A DNA stretch of 64,000 nt from contig OY101118.1 of the NCBI GenBank assembly GCA_956465555.1, positions 2,129,751 to 2,193,750 on the forward strand, given 5' to 3'. Positions 50,523-60,000 of this stretch are shown here, one piece after another. The notes beneath the pieces were generated by a model. That model did no database searches and was not told the origin of the DNA. It worked only from the letters and a program-made list of their open reading frames with translations. This DNA is from Nitzschia sp. pyKryTriq1. Lineage: Eukaryota > Bacillariophyta > Bacillariophyceae > Bacillariales > Bacillariaceae. The number at the start of each line of letters is the position of its first letter. Positions within the stretch are counted from its first letter, which is position 1. Both the position numbers and the translations under genes were made by a program.

Positions 50523-52235
50523 ATGTTATCACCATCCTTTTCAATGCGCGTGGGTTTCCTTCTTTTCTGGGTTTTGGGGGCCGATGGCTTCTTGGTGCCG
50601 GCATCAACCTTCGTCGGAAAAACGCCGCGCCTTGCTGGAGCTTCGCACCATATCAAGCACCATGCCGTCCTCAATGGGGCTTTCAGCGACGAAGAAAACG
50701 AGGCGGAAAAATTGAAGGAAACTATTGCTGATGTAGTGGAGTCCGAAGCTTCACCCGACGTGAAGAAAGCGTCCAAACGTGAAATGCTTGGATTTGCAGT
50801 CCCGGCCCTTGGCATTTATCTTGCCAATCCACTGCTTTCGAATATTGACAATTCCTTTGTCGGAAAGACTGTTGGTACACAAGGCCTTGCGGCTCTATCT
50901 CCGGCGACGATTTGTACAGATCAAATGCTCTACCTTTTTTCATTTCTCTCGAGAGCAACGACGGGCTTGGTGTCTCGGGCATACGGTTCCAAATCCGAGC
51001 CAGCCGACAAAAAGGAAGCAGCCGCAGCTGCCGCCTCTGCCCCACTAACGGTGGCTCTGATTTCGGGTGCTCTGCTTTCCGTATTCTATGCCTTCTTCAC
51101 TCATCGATTGCTGGGTCTACTGAATGTGACGCCATCTTTGAGGAATTCAGCTGCCTCCTATATCTATTGGCGTGGGGCAATCGCTTGGGCTGCACTAGCT
51201 CAGAGCGTTTCTCTCTCGGTGATGATGGCAACGAGAGATGCAATTACCCCATTGAGAATCATCGGGCTAGCAGCTGGGGTGAATGTAATCGGGGACTTTT
51301 TGTTATGTGTCTGGCCACTTCAGTTGGGAGTTTCTGGGGCTGCATCGGCGACTTCTTTTGCAACACTCTTCAGCTCATTTTTCATGATCAAGGCACTCAA
51401 AAAGAAATCTATACTTCCAAAGATTCGCTTACCTACACGCAAAGAGCTTATGGGCCTCATGGAGTTTACAGGGCCTTTGCTTGCGATCACAATTACTAGA
51501 CTCATTGGTTTTATAAACATGGGAAGAAAGGCAATGAGTCTTGGAGTCAGCCAGACGGCTGCATACCAACTGAGCATCAATCTGGTTATCTTCTTCCTTC
51601 TCTTCGCCGAGCCTCTCAGTCAATTGTCTCAGACTCAGCTGCCTGCTCTGGTGGATGCCAATGATGGTCCTTCCGTCCGGGAGAATCTCAAGTCGGTACT
51701 TACTCTGGGAGCATTTACAGCGCTTGGGATTGGATCTATAGCTGGGTTGACATTGGCCTTTGGATCGTCCATCTTTTCTTCAGATATGGCTGTTCAAGCT
51801 CTAGCGAAAGAAGCGGCACCCTCCGTCTTTGTTACGGTCGCGACCGCCATTTTTGCAGGTATGTGACTATTTCAACCACAGACAGAGGTGAAGTCAGTTT
51901 TGGCGCATCTCTCTTACCCACAACCTTCTTGCCTTTTCTCAGTCACAGTGGATGGTGCAATGCTAGCTAGTCGGGATTTCAACTTCATGCTCGGTCAAGG
52001 CATTTTGACAATGTTGCTGCAAATCTTTCTCTTGTCTACTTCCTGGTGTTCGAGTATTTCAGCAATTTTCGCTACCTTTACCATACGTCTAGGATCATAC
52101 GCTACCAGTTCCTTAATACGAGCTGGACTGGGTTTTGGAAAGCTGGGAACAGCCCTCCGAGGCGGCATTACTATTGATGGAGCCAAAGTCAACGGAGCAG
52201 CCGTCAAGGCGCAGCCAGCGAAAGCATCTAACTGA
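50523..52235 (+). CDS. MATE-family transporter, probably plastid-targeted
   Basis: Exons 50523-51858 and 51943-52235 (84-base GTATGT...TTCTCAG intron, phase 1, Val codon G|TC) give 542 residues. The N-terminal signal (MRVGFLLFWVLGADGFLVPA) ends in a Gly-Phe ASAFAP-like site, followed by a Ser/Lys-rich stretch, suggesting plastid envelope or thylakoid. About twelve hydrophobic segments follow. Family marks: FAVPALGIYLANPLLSNIDN, SFVGKTVGTQGLAALSP, FLSRATTGLVSRAYG, and after the join DGAMLASRDFNFMLGQGILT. It resembles plant plastid/EDS5-like MATE proteins, which export small organic molecules or phenolic acids coupled to H+ or Na+. Substrate unknown. Convergent with TtcA, 160 bases apart. Confidence 0.9.
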
Positions 52236-52395
52236 ACGGGCGTAGTATCACGGAAGGGGCTTTTGTTCCCGTCTTCTTAAAGACAGCCTGGGTCTGATGA
52301 TGTTTTGGAAGCTAGACTGATTCCCTTTGAAGCCTCCTGTAATTCTGGTGTTTTGCATTGTGAGCTACGAAGTACTAGTAGAAACCGTCTTGTGT

Positions 52396-53403
52396 TCACC
52401 GTAGTTCGGCCGTCTCTTCGGTCTCGTCTTCTTCTCCAGTAATTGGGTCCATTCCGCAAGACTCCCGTAAGCCTTGATCTAGTAGATGACTGGGTCGAAT
52501 ATCGCTCATGGCACGAAGCATGTTTTGTTTGGCATTCGGATTCAAATCTTGCAACGTATTCAACAAAAGTTTGATTTGAGGTCGCTGCAAATTGTCTTGA
52601 TTGGAACACAAGTTGCAAGGAAGGATAGGAAAGCCCTGTAGGGCGGCATATGTCGCAATATCAGTTTCCATCGATTGCATCAATGGCCGAAGTACGGCCA
52701 GTGATCCCCGTTTACTGGTGTATCGAGCCGGCATACCCTTCATTTGACCGGCATGAAGCATGTTGAGGAACAAGGTTTCCATAGCATCATCGGCGTGGTG
52801 TCCCAATGCAATCTTGTTGCAACCAAGCTCCAAGGCTTTGGAGTAAAGAATTCCTCGACGCAAGCGACTACAAACCGTGCAGTACGATTTGTTTTCCGGA
52901 GTTTTGTCTACTACAATCGAATAAGTGTCCTCACTGACCAGTTGGAAGGGAACTTCTAATTCCTTCAGCCATTGGAGCAAAAGAGTTCCATCATATCCAG
53001 GTTGGTGCTGATCCACATGCACGGCTGTTAACTGGAATTGGACGTTGAGTTGTTTTTGAAGCAGGAGCAAAAGGTAAAGCATAACGGCGGAGTCTTTCCC
53101 CCCTGATACGCAAACCATAATGTGATCCCCGTCCTCCAGCATTTGATAATCTTGGCAAGTCTGTCGAACTTGCTTTCGAAGTTTGGTTTGGAGTTGTTGT
53201 TTCAACAAATAACCATCATCTTGGTCTTCCCCCGACGTTGAGTTGGTTTGGAGTCCAGGCGTATCAATGGACGAAGCCCTCAACAGTGATGAGTATCGGC
53301 ATGTGCACAGTTTATTGTAGGAGCTCGTGATCCAGGAGAAAGAAAATAGGGGATAGAACGCCAGCCAAATAAGTAGCGGTTTTGAAAACGAATATTGCCG
53401 CAT
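52396..53403 (-). CDS. TtcA-type tRNA 2-thiocytidine synthase, organelle-type N-terminus
   Basis: 335 residues from the ATG at 53403. PP-loop ATPase of the TtcA family, which puts sulphur on C32 of tRNAs using an Fe-S cluster. Seen: ATP-binding SGGKDS (100-105), VHVDQHQPGYD, the Cys pair CTVC (Cys175, 178), GHHADDAMETLFLNMLHAG, and the second pair CNLC (263, 266), the four-Cys arrangement of TtcA rather than of TilS. The N-terminal 60 residues include a hydrophobic stretch (PLLIWLAFYPLFSFSW) absent from bacterial TtcA. This looks like a signal peptide ending in Ser-Phe, hence possibly plastid import. A plastid or mitochondrial tRNA would be the likely substrate. Confidence 0.92.
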   Translation of the reverse strand: MRQYSFSKPLLIWLAFYPLFSFSWITSSYNKLCTCRYSSLLRASSIDTPGLQTNSTSGEDQDDGYLLKQQLQTKLRKQVRQTCQDYQMLEDGDHIMVCVSGGKDSAVMLYLLLLLQKQLNVQFQLTAVHVDQHQPGYDGTLLLQWLKELEVPFQLVSEDTYSIVVDKTPENKSYCTVCSRLRRGILYSKALELGCNKIALGHHADDAMETLFLNMLHAGQMKGMPARYTSKRGSLAVLRPLMQSMETDIATYAALQGFPILPCNLCSNQDNLQRPQIKLLLNTLQDLNPNAKQNMLRAMSDIRPSHLLDQGLRESCGMDPITGEEDETEETAELR

Positions 53404-54059
53404 CGCGATGACTGACTTGAGAGTGAATTCCAAAGGTTCGGTCGGGAATAGAAGAGATGAGATGACTGTGGGGGAGTGCCTACGGTAGACTAAGTATTCC
53501 GATCACCACCGACACACCCCAAATGAAGGAGTTGACACAGTTGCGGCGGTGATGGGTCTGTCATCTCGCGTCGTGTCGGTATTTCATACTGGTCTACACG
53601 TGTACCTGGTACCAGGTTCGTACCGGTACAGCATAGGAGGTGCATGCCAGAAGATGCCAGAAACGTTCTTTCTTAGTCTTATTATACACGACTGGAGATT
53701 AGATTGATGGAGTGCTGTCGTCTGCACTGCGTACGAGTAGAGCGCTCGTGGCCTTCGCATTCCTCGCATTCGTTCGTGAGATACGAGTAATACTCGTATG
53801 AGAGGCCATACAGTACTACGATACATGGTTCTGTACGAACCAATACAGTACCGGTACAACAACGACGAGATGATGAACCGAGAAACGAGAAGGATGCGAC
53901 GAGCGACACGAGACGCGACGATGACGATGATGTAAACATCATAGCATTACTCGTACTCGTATCATTTACCTTTGCAAGAGGATCAGCGTGCTACCAGAGC
54001 AAAAGATTTGAAGGGCTGATTTAGAACGAGGAAGGAAGAAACGAAGAAATCAAGAAGCC
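53404..54059. promoter_or_regulatory. Divergent promoter region with GTAC words
   Basis: 656 bases between start codons. GTACCTGGTACCAGGTTCGT and ACCGGTAC at about 53600-53630; a second group lies near 53840. Short frames here are not supported. Confidence 0.5.
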
Positions 54060-54812
54060 ATGGGAAAAGTCAAGGGTGGACCCAATCAGAAAGTCGTTGC
54101 GGCAAACGAAAAGAAAGCTGCCGCCCAATCTGTCAAGGATGCCAAGGCCGCCGCTGCTGCAGAGGCTCAACGCGAAGCAGAATGGGGTAAAGGCGCCAAT
54201 GCAAGAGCGCAATCCAAATCCGAGGAAGCAGCCGCCAAGGCCGACGAAGCAGCTAGGAAGAAAGCTGAAAAGGCAGCTTTGCTGGCAGAAGAGGAGGCAA
54301 ACCTGGGACCCAGCAAACCGAAAAAAGCACCAGTGTTAAGTAAACAAGGAAAGAACAAGAAGAAGGACAACCTTTCGATGTTGGAGGATGCCCTGGTAGG
54401 AGCAGCAGACAAGAAGGTCAAGGCGAAACGCCAGGCCGACAGACTAAAGGAGCAAAAACAAAAGGAAGAGGAGGCAAAGAAACGGGAAGAAGAAGTGCCG
54501 ATCGACCCGCTGTTGGCAAACACAAATATGATGATTGCTGGTACTGAAGATGATATGGTTGGTCGAGCGGCAAACCGGGCGACCATGAGTGAAAATCAAG
54601 CGAGTGGTATCGACGGCGCGTTGGAGAGTTTGAACATTTCGGCAGGGCCCCAGAACGCCCCGAGCGCCAAGGCTCTTTTCAAAGCATTCGAAGAAAGAAT
54701 GCTACCAGAAGTGAAATCCGACTATCCTGGATTGAAACTGTCGCAGTACAAAGAGAAAGTATTTAATATGTGGAAAAAGAGCCCGGAGAATCCGGCCAAT
54801 CAAGCGCCATGA
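54060..54812 (+). CDS. CCDC124: CCDC124/Lso2-type ribosome-associated protein
   Basis: 250 residues, no intron. The basic, helical N-terminus (MGKVKGGPNQKVVAANEKKA) and long Ala/Lys/Glu-rich coiled coil (about 20-150) followed by the C-terminal block KALFKAFEERMLPEVKSDYP, GLKLSQYKEKVFNMWKKSPENP identify it as CCDC124, whose yeast relative is Lso2. Lso2/CCDC124 binds the 80S ribosome at the intersubunit space, preserving inactive ribosomes and aiding recovery after stress. The ENQASGIDGALESLNI linker corresponds to the human one. Cytosolic. An HMG-box-like look of the C-terminus is a family feature. Divergent from TtcA. Confidence 0.92.
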   Translation: MGKVKGGPNQKVVAANEKKAAAQSVKDAKAAAAAEAQREAEWGKGANARAQSKSEEAAAKADEAARKKAEKAALLAEEEANLGPSKPKKAPVLSKQGKNKKKDNLSMLEDALVGAADKKVKAKRQADRLKEQKQKEEEAKKREEEVPIDPLLANTNMMIAGTEDDMVGRAANRATMSENQASGIDGALESLNISAGPQNAPSAKALFKAFEERMLPEVKSDYPGLKLSQYKEKVFNMWKKSPENPANQAP

Positions 54813-55475
54813 AAAGGGAAAGAATGAGGTTTCGAATTGGCCCGAGCATCGACTTGCCTCATTGTTTTTAGGTTGATAACGGAGCCCGCCTCGTCGTTTA
54901 ACGTGTAGACGTCTGGTAATTTATTACAAGTAAATTCTTCATAATGCTACAGAGATCGGAGCTCAAGGTCCAGAACTATATACGTCGATTAGCAATGCAG
55001 GAAACGCACCTACATACAGGTAACTCTACTAGTAAAGTAGAGAGAGACTAGTGCTTTATAGAAACTATTTCCGAGTACTGTAGAAGCACAAGTAATCTTT
55101 GTATCGTAGAGTCTCATAATGGATCAATGTCTCAGTCTCGTACTGTACCGTTACCGTTAACAGGTACTTGTACTCATCTGTACCAGGTACGTACACTACT
55201 TGTACCGTTAAGGACTCATTCGACTTCTCCTCTCGATCGTCGCGCAAGCGCGCGATCATGATCAACGACGACAGAAAAGAATTTTCGATTTCGGAACATG
55301 TTGCATGTTGCCATTTGCCATTGTATCTTTTCTTACTTCTTTCCCGAAGCTCTACAGAAGTTACCTCTACAAGTCGCAGAGGCTTCAATCTGCTATCTAC
55401 CCTGCCTCGATATTATTCGAGCACTTGCTGCTTTCGCTGTTGGAAAAAACTTACTCGTACCGGTAGTTCTTGGAC
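54813..55475. other. Intergenic between two plus-strand genes
   Basis: GTAC/CTAG words at 55020-55200 (CAGGTACGTACACT, ACCGTTACCGTTAAC). CGTACCGGTAGTTC lies at about 55457, just before the next start codon. No gene seen. Confidence 0.5.
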
Positions 55476-56549
55476 ATGCCTTACCAAAATGCCGTGTCAC
55501 CCTTTTGTCATGTCTTCAACGCAGAAGATGAAGAAGATTTTCTGGAATCCGAAACGAGGCAATTCCGCCAAAAGATCCACAGTCTCCTCGTACAGCTGAG
55601 AATGCAAGATTCAGCATTGACAAAGATCCAACTGGATTTTGGGGTTGGAAAACAAGAAATCAGCGTTCTAGCTGAAGCGATCCGCGACTGTGCTTCTTTA
55701 CAATGTCTCAAAATCAGCAATTGGCCTATAGGCGATTACGGGGCCGAGTGTCTAGCCCAGGTTCTCGCGGACAAGAACTCGCCCTGTCGGCTGAAAGAGT
55801 TGTCTTTGAGAACCTGTGGTATTCAAAGTGCCGGTGCCAAGGCGATATTCACTGCTCTAGAGTCCAACAGGAGTACATGTTGTATCAAGCTGGACTTGTC
55901 GAGGAACAATTTGCGTTTTGGATCGGAAAGCATTGCACAGGTGTTCCAACGATCGATTCCCCGAATTAAGTCTCTAGAAGAACTGGATCTTTCTTTGGCA
56001 TGCCTCGATGGGGCTTGTATACGCTCGCTTCTTTGTGGTCTCACAAGAAATTTTGGAATACGAATACTGCATCTCACGGGGAATTCAGCCAGTGTAAGGG
56101 AAACATTCAGTATGGTTGTTGAATTTCTGCCTTATTTACACTTGCAGCGACTAATCTTAACAAGTGGGGGTGGGTCATTGATTCAACGAGATGACACGAT
56201 TGAAAAGCTACTACTCCTTTTGCAACAACTTCAGTTATTAGGGGAACGTATCTCGCATCAAGCGCCACCTGGACTGCTTTATGACTTGGGGACCTTGTGC
56301 TCTTCATGTCCAATTAATCGGCACGGGTCCTTGGAAAAGCAGCGACTTCAACAGCGGTGCCATGATCAAATGCGCTTGATAAACTTGTACTTGGACATTA
56401 ACCGAATCCGATCCTCGGGGGTTCTCTCCTGTGATGATCACAAAGTTTTGCCGTTTTCACTAGCACAGACCAATCGAATGCGCTCGACGAATGACGCTAT
56501 ATTCTACCTGCTCCAAGGAAAGGTCGATTGTTTCATGAGTGTACGATAG
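55476..56549 (+). CDS. Leucine-rich-repeat protein (RI-like)
   Basis: 357 residues from the first ATG at 55476 (MPYQNA); an upstream extension lacks ATG, though a missed 5' exon is possible. Repeats with ribonuclease-inhibitor-type consensus run from about 50 to 230: LKISNWPIGDYGAECLAQVL, LKELSLRTCGIQSAGAKAIF, KLDLSRNNLRFGSESIAQVF, LEELDLSLACLDGACIRSLL, ILHLTGNSASVRETFSMVV. The repeat length of about 28-30 fits RI/NLRC3-like LRRs. The C-terminal 120 residues are helical and Leu/Gln-rich (EKLLLLLQQLQLLGE). No NACHT or kinase domain. Cytosolic protein-interaction role inferred. Confidence 0.82.
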   Translation: MPYQNAVSPFCHVFNAEDEEDFLESETRQFRQKIHSLLVQLRMQDSALTKIQLDFGVGKQEISVLAEAIRDCASLQCLKISNWPIGDYGAECLAQVLADKNSPCRLKELSLRTCGIQSAGAKAIFTALESNRSTCCIKLDLSRNNLRFGSESIAQVFQRSIPRIKSLEELDLSLACLDGACIRSLLCGLTRNFGIRILHLTGNSASVRETFSMVVEFLPYLHLQRLILTSGGGSLIQRDDTIEKLLLLLQQLQLLGERISHQAPPGLLYDLGTLCSSCPINRHGSLEKQRLQQRCHDQMRLINLYLDINRIRSSGVLSCDDHKVLPFSLAQTNRMRSTNDAIFYLLQGKVDCFMSVR

Positions 56550-56909
56550 CAGAAAAGAAGGCTTCACTAGGTCCCCCACTAGATTAGTAGATCTTTTTAT
56601 ACACCCCACCAGGTAGTGTGTGGAGCCAGCATCCCCGAGTGAGTAAAACTTCGAATCGACGCTCTTATTGGCATACAACATGAGTACTTGTGCAGATCTT
56701 TCTTTAGCCTTTGACGAGGATACCCTCCATGTTTTTGCGTTTCCGCACTGTTGCCCTACTGACGTAGGACGCCCTTCTGTGGCTGGAACCCATTCACGGC
56801 AAAATGCTGTTGTGAAATGAAACATCATTCGTTCTCGCTTGTATAGAACAATGGCAGCGTCAGAAGAACGATTTTTCAATATTGCCGTGTAATTTGTGTC
56901 CGTGTAAAT
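56550..56909. other. Convergent 3' intergenic region
   Basis: 360 bases between stops of the LRR and HA-domain genes. A minus-strand frame overlapping the LRR gene is antisense only. Nothing recognised. Confidence 0.5.
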
Positions 56910-59261
56910 TTAGACTGAGACCGTCTCCTGGAGCGTTCCTTCTGCACTTAGACCGTTTTCGTGCGGAGCTTCTTGCTTAGAGGGTTTATCCCCCTCCACT
57001 GCAGGAGCTGCAGCATCTTCCGCGATTTCAGCATTATTTGTGTTGTCCTCTGTCGTGTCCAAGTTACTGGAATCATCACCTACACCAGCGGCTACTGTCG
57101 CACCAGCTTCCAAAAGTTCCACATCCTTGGTGAACCCAAGCTTTTGCAGTGCATGGACACGCTCCGAATTCATTCGTTTTGTGATATCCTTGCCGTTGTT
57201 CTTGTCCAATAATTTGAGTCGTTGCTTCTGTTCATGACACCAGGCATGCAATTGTGGCATGTCCACCGGATTCACTAGAAAGTTTCCGTTTTTGAGATAA
57301 AAGTCATTTAGTTCGTCGCAACGCTGATGCCAGGTGGCTCGTGGACGTTCCAAGGAAGGACGAACTTCCCAAGAAAAGCCCAGTTCATCTAACAAGTCGA
57401 TGCGTTCCTGGGTTATACAACTATCATGCACAAATGATAGAAAAACACACACACGAGTATACAGCAGACAGTGAGGAAAACTCTTCCCTTGGATGGAAAC
57501 CAGAAAGGACTCCTCAAATTGTGTGTTGGCATCCACCAGCACTCGCACTTACGATTTCTTCCCCTTGGCCTGCAACCGCCGCTGGTGCCGTTGTGTGTGT
57601 ACCCACCGTCCTAATTTGATATTATGCTGGAAATGTGTTGGAACTTGACAGTCCTACGTACGAACGAACACGAGGAATGATCAAGGGAGAAAAGAACTGA
57701 GTGAGACAGGTCGCACTCATGTATCCATTCATACATTCATTCATTCATTGATACCATCGTCGACAGCCCATGCCATCTGTTTCACACACACACAAACCCA
57801 CATTACACACATGTAGGTACGTACCCCATGTTTTTCTTTGTATTCTTTGAGTTGGTTCCAATGATCCATCCATTTATCCGAATGAACAGTAAAGTTAAAT
57901 CCCATATCTTTCAACTTCTGAAACCTGGCTTGCATCATGGGATTGGCAGCCTTGGCGGCTTCTACAGCAACCTCGTCTCCCTTTTCATCCGCCTTGAGGA
58001 AACTATTGTACGACGTTCGTTGCCGATGAATCCATTCAGCAAAACTCGGATCCTCCGAATACCCATGAGGTACTAGACAATGTCCATTCTTTTCCTTGAA
58101 TTCTTCCAGCTGTTGCAATCGACGTTGCCAATCGTCATTTTGCCGTTTGCTCCGTTCGGTCGTCCAGGCAAAGCCCAAGGCATCCAGTTGTTCAATGCGG
58201 GCTTCTGTCAACGAACACTTCTTCTTGTAGCCTTCTGGAGTTCGTTTGTGAAAGAGTTTGAATTGCTCTCGCGTATTGTGTACGAACTTTCCTAGATTGG
58301 ACGGCTTGTATCGAATCGGAATAAACAAATCCCCATGTTTTTCCTTGTATTCTTGCATTTGGCGTAATCGCTCGTCCCACGGAATGCGGAGTGTCGAAGC
58401 GGGGCGCTTTTTGCTAGGTGGTTCCGACGACGTTTCTTCTCCTTCTTCTTCTTCATCGTCCCCGTCGACATGATTGTCCCCGTTCTGTTTCGGACTGAAG
58501 GTGCGTTTCTTGTGGTTGCTGCTGCTGCTGCTGATGCTGTTCAAAGTTGTTGTTGTTGTGGTGGTGGTGCTGGCAAGAATCGGTAGAGTCGTGGTGGTGG
58601 TGGTGCTGGAAGCAAAATTATTTTCTGTCAGTGGCCGATTGCTCATTGTCTTGCTTCGTGCCGAAATGGAGGGACTGTAGGCTGCATTGGCTGCCGCGTA
58701 CGTATACGTATACGTCTGAGGAGGATGGGGTGGCGTGGGTGTTGGAAACGCTTTGGATTGTTGTTGTTGCTGCTGCTGCAATTGTTCTCGTTGCTGTGCT
58801 TCCATGACAATGGTGGCAGCCTCTTGCATGGCCGCCAAGGCGACAGCATTCGCATCTTCAGTGGCATTCGTAATGCCAATGCTAGTACTATCGGTAATGG
58901 TACCGGTAGTGGGATTTGCGGGCGCCGAAGCTGGGAGATGCGCAGCGGCGGCATTTGCGGCGGTTTCCAGCATGAGAGCAGTCGATGGATCTGTGGCAGT
59001 AGAAGGAGCAGGGGCCGTACCACCAATAGCACCAGCGTGAGCAGGAGCAAAAGGGGGATACGAGGCGGGTTCTATGTGTTGATCCTGTTGATGTTGTTCT
59101 TGCTGTTCTTGATCTGGTGGTGGCGGTGCAAAAGAAGTCGAAGAAGAATTAGAATTCGCAGGGTCTATTGCCGCGTTGTTCGCTGCTGCCATGCTGTTAA
59201 AATTATTCGGATGGTTCGTACGTGTAGATGAGGACGGAGGTCCTGGTTGTGGTTCTGTCAT
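56910..59261 (-). CDS. Helicase-associated (HA) domain repeat protein
   Basis: Three exons, 59261-57825, 57653-57553 and 57420-56910 (introns of 171 and 132 bases), give 682 residues. The first about 290 are disordered, rich in Ala, Thr, Pro, Gln and Asn, with a DGDDEEEEGEE patch. Four HA (PF03457-like) units follow at about 294-366, 378-457, 464-530 and 543-612, each with W...L..(Y/F)KEK(H/N)G, then (G/A).(W/F)(V/I)H..R, then RI..L..LGF.W. The third unit is only complete after splicing: LKEYKEKHG (exon 1), DCQVPTHFQHNIKLGRWVHT (exon 2), SCITQERIDLLDELGFSW (exon 3). I chose the exon 2 start because it restores the VP.HF block of the family. HA repeats are numerous in diatoms; nucleic-acid binding is inferred, not shown. 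Confidence 0.9.
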
Positions 59262-60000
59262 TGATCGTCTCTACAAAGCTATAGTCTAGAGTAAGGAACA
59301 AAACTTGGGCTCGATGGGTATACCTGGTACAAGTACTGTAATGGAAAGATGGATGGAGCGATGATGATGGAAAGAGGCGGCAGCACTCATCATTCGTCGT
59401 ACATACCGGTACCAGTACGGGAAGGGCGAAAAACCAAGGATGGCGAGTGTGCTGCTTCGTTCGCGATAGTTTCCTGTACCAAAAAAAAACGCTGCACCAC
59501 CCGCCCGCCCGCGCGGCGATGATTGCTGTTCGCTAACAGAAACGCAGAGCGCAACGTACCGGTACCAGGTACTCGTAACGGTACACGGACCTGTACGTTC
59601 AACCAAGGAGACACCTTGGTTCAACGTGTTGTTGAGTGTGGTCGCATCTCGCATCTATGTACAGCCGTAAGTACAGTACTACCGCGTGTTCGGGCGGCGG
59701 GTGAACGTCAAAACCGTATCATAGAACGGCGGTTGTGCTTTTGCTGTTTTCTTCCGTTGGTGCCGGCGCGCAAATTCAAAAAAATTAGCGCGCCACAGCG
59801 GCCCGCAGTCGGCCCCGCGGCGGTTTGGCGGTGTACAAGTACCGATACATCGTACCGGTACTTGTACCGTAATGGCGTGTCGACAATGATGTTGTTGTTG
59901 TTGTTGTGATACTTCGTCTTGTATCAATCAATATTCAATTCAATTCAATTCGTTCCCTTCTCAAATCACGACACGAAATACAAACAATCACACCATTACC
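59262..60000. repeat. Divergent promoter region with several GTAC clusters
   Basis: 739 bases between start codons. GTACATACCGGTACCAGTAC at about 59398, CGTACCGGTACCAGGTACTC at about 59556, CGTACCGGTACTTGTACCG at about 59850, and a GTTGTTGTTGTTGTTG run at about 59892-59908. No gene. Confidence 0.55.

Noticed and set aside
57626-57653. Exon 2 of the HA-domain gene starting at 57626
   Set aside because: The CCAG acceptor there is usable, but it removes the VPTHF block expected in HA repeats; 57653 restores it and keeps the frame.
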